Assembly (NCBI GenBank): GCA_023415525.1
Contig: JAEZKI010000047.1
Location: 1 to 6,268, forward strand
Source: Bacillota bacterium
GTDB lineage: Bacteria; Bacillota; Clostridia; Lachnospirales; Cellulosilyticaceae
Length of the DNA: 6,268 bases
Reading direction: 5' to 3'
This document shows positions 6,029-6,268 of this stretch, piece by piece. Numbering within the stretch: the stretch's first letter is position 1; each line of letters begins with the position of its first letter. A program made the translations under genes and the position numbers. Under the pieces are notes generated by a model. The model saw nothing but the letters and a program-made list of their open reading frames with translations. It had not been told where the DNA came from and did no database searches.

Positions 6029-6057
6029 AATATACATTCATTCATTTAAAAAGACAA
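6029..6057 (-). promoter_or_regulatory. Sigma-A promoter of codY
   Basis: TTGTCT (6057-6052) and TATATT (6034-6029) are spaced by 17 bp on the minus strand and match consensus at four and five of six positions. The predicted start near 6022 gives a leader of about 70 nt. The -35 box is made from the 3' arm of the preceding terminator hairpin (6052-6079), an economical overlap of one gene's end with the next gene's promoter. Confidence 0.6.
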
Positions 6058-6079
6058 AGTTGACTTGGCAACTTTGTCT
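6048..6079 (-). terminator. Minus-strand terminator, probably of topA
   Basis: AGACAAAGTTG (6052-6062) and CAACTTTGTCT (6069-6079) are a perfect 11 bp inverted repeat with a 6-base loop. Read on the minus strand the hairpin ends in a run of five T (6052-6048, the first belonging to the stem). The plus strand has no T tail. It lies about 90 bp past the stop of the gene at the right edge. Its overlap with the codY -35 box means that a role as a protein-binding palindrome cannot be excluded. Confidence 0.65.
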
Positions 6080-6171
6080 ACTCATAAGCAAATAATAACA
6101 CTATTTGACAAAAAACTCAATATATAAATGTAAACTTTAATACTAATAATATTTAACAAATTGTAAATTAA

Positions 6172-6268
6172 TTATTTATTTTGTTTTCCGTAATTACATG
6201 TAATATGGCGACAAACCACCTTTTTGTTCTTACTATTGCCCTTCTCAACTAGCACATCTCCACACACT
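6172..6268 (-). CDS. topA: C-terminal zinc ribbon, probably DNA topoisomerase I (cut by window edge)
   Basis: A minus-strand frame enters from the right edge and stops at TAA 6174-6172, giving 31 residues starting VCGDVLVEKGNSKNKK. Cysteines at visible residues 2, 19 and 24, with CG at the start and C-x4-C later, fit the second half of a C-x2-C...C-x4-C zinc ribbon such as those repeated at the C terminus of bacterial type IA topoisomerase I (TopA), which relaxes negatively supercoiled DNA. VCGDVLVEKG resembles the usual CPxCGxxLVxKxG of those ribbons. topA lies upstream of codY in many Firmicutes, which supports the call. The catalytic domains are outside the window and the first cysteine of the motif is not visible, so another zinc-ribbon protein remains possible. 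Confidence 0.6.
   Translation of the reverse strand, partial: VCGDVLVEKGNSKNKKVVCRHITCNYGKQNK

Noticed and set aside
6105..6130. Plus-strand promoter from TTGACA at 6105-6110
   Set aside because: No -10 hexamer at 16-18 bp (TATATA and TATAAA lie only 10-12 bp away) and no plus-strand gene follows.

Overview
The window is a low-GC, housekeeping-type segment of a Firmicutes genome, most likely a spore-forming anaerobe of the class Clostridia. Three things point there: AT-rich sequence with strong AGGAGG-type ribosome sites, a CodY regulator together with the sporulation membrane protein YlbJ, and the fermentative Pta-AckA acetate pathway. The CodY effector domain is short and resembles, from memory, the Lachnospiraceae-type variant, so Lachnospirales is my best guess (inference, no search done).

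Layout from left to right. Positions 1-108 (minus) are the first 36 codons of a YceD/DUF177 protein, normally followed by rpmF outside the window. Next come ackA (172-1365, minus) and pta (1401-2390, minus), 35 bp apart and read as a pta-ackA operon. A divergent 195 bp promoter region separates pta from tmcAL/ylbM (2586-3818, plus). A terminator follows tmcAL, then ylbJ (3919-5019, plus, GTG start). The 171 bp between ylbJ and the convergent codY (5191-5949, minus) holds repeated short motifs, potential hairpins and a strong bidirectional terminator. Upstream of codY are its promoter, a good CodY-box match, a minus-strand terminator, and at the right edge (6172-6268, minus) the last 31 codons of a zinc-ribbon protein that is probably topoisomerase I (TopA).

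The genes link through acetate and nutrient status. Pta and AckA turn acetyl-CoA into acetate and ATP. TmcAL consumes acetate and ATP directly to acetylate the wobble cytidine of elongator tRNA-Met. CodY is a global nutrient-responsive repressor that here probably controls itself. The grouping of ylbJ, ylbM, yceD and rpmF is also seen in Bacillus subtilis (ylbJ-ylbK-ylbL-ylbM-ylbN-rpmF), so this is conserved synteny with pta-ackA inserted.

I found no mobile element, CRISPR array, tRNA or rRNA, and nothing that I would call a new system. The parts most worth a second look are the ylbJ-codY intergenic RNA candidate, the CodY box on codY, the altered CodY effector domain, the palindrome at the pta promoter and the perfect-consensus promoter in front of yceD.
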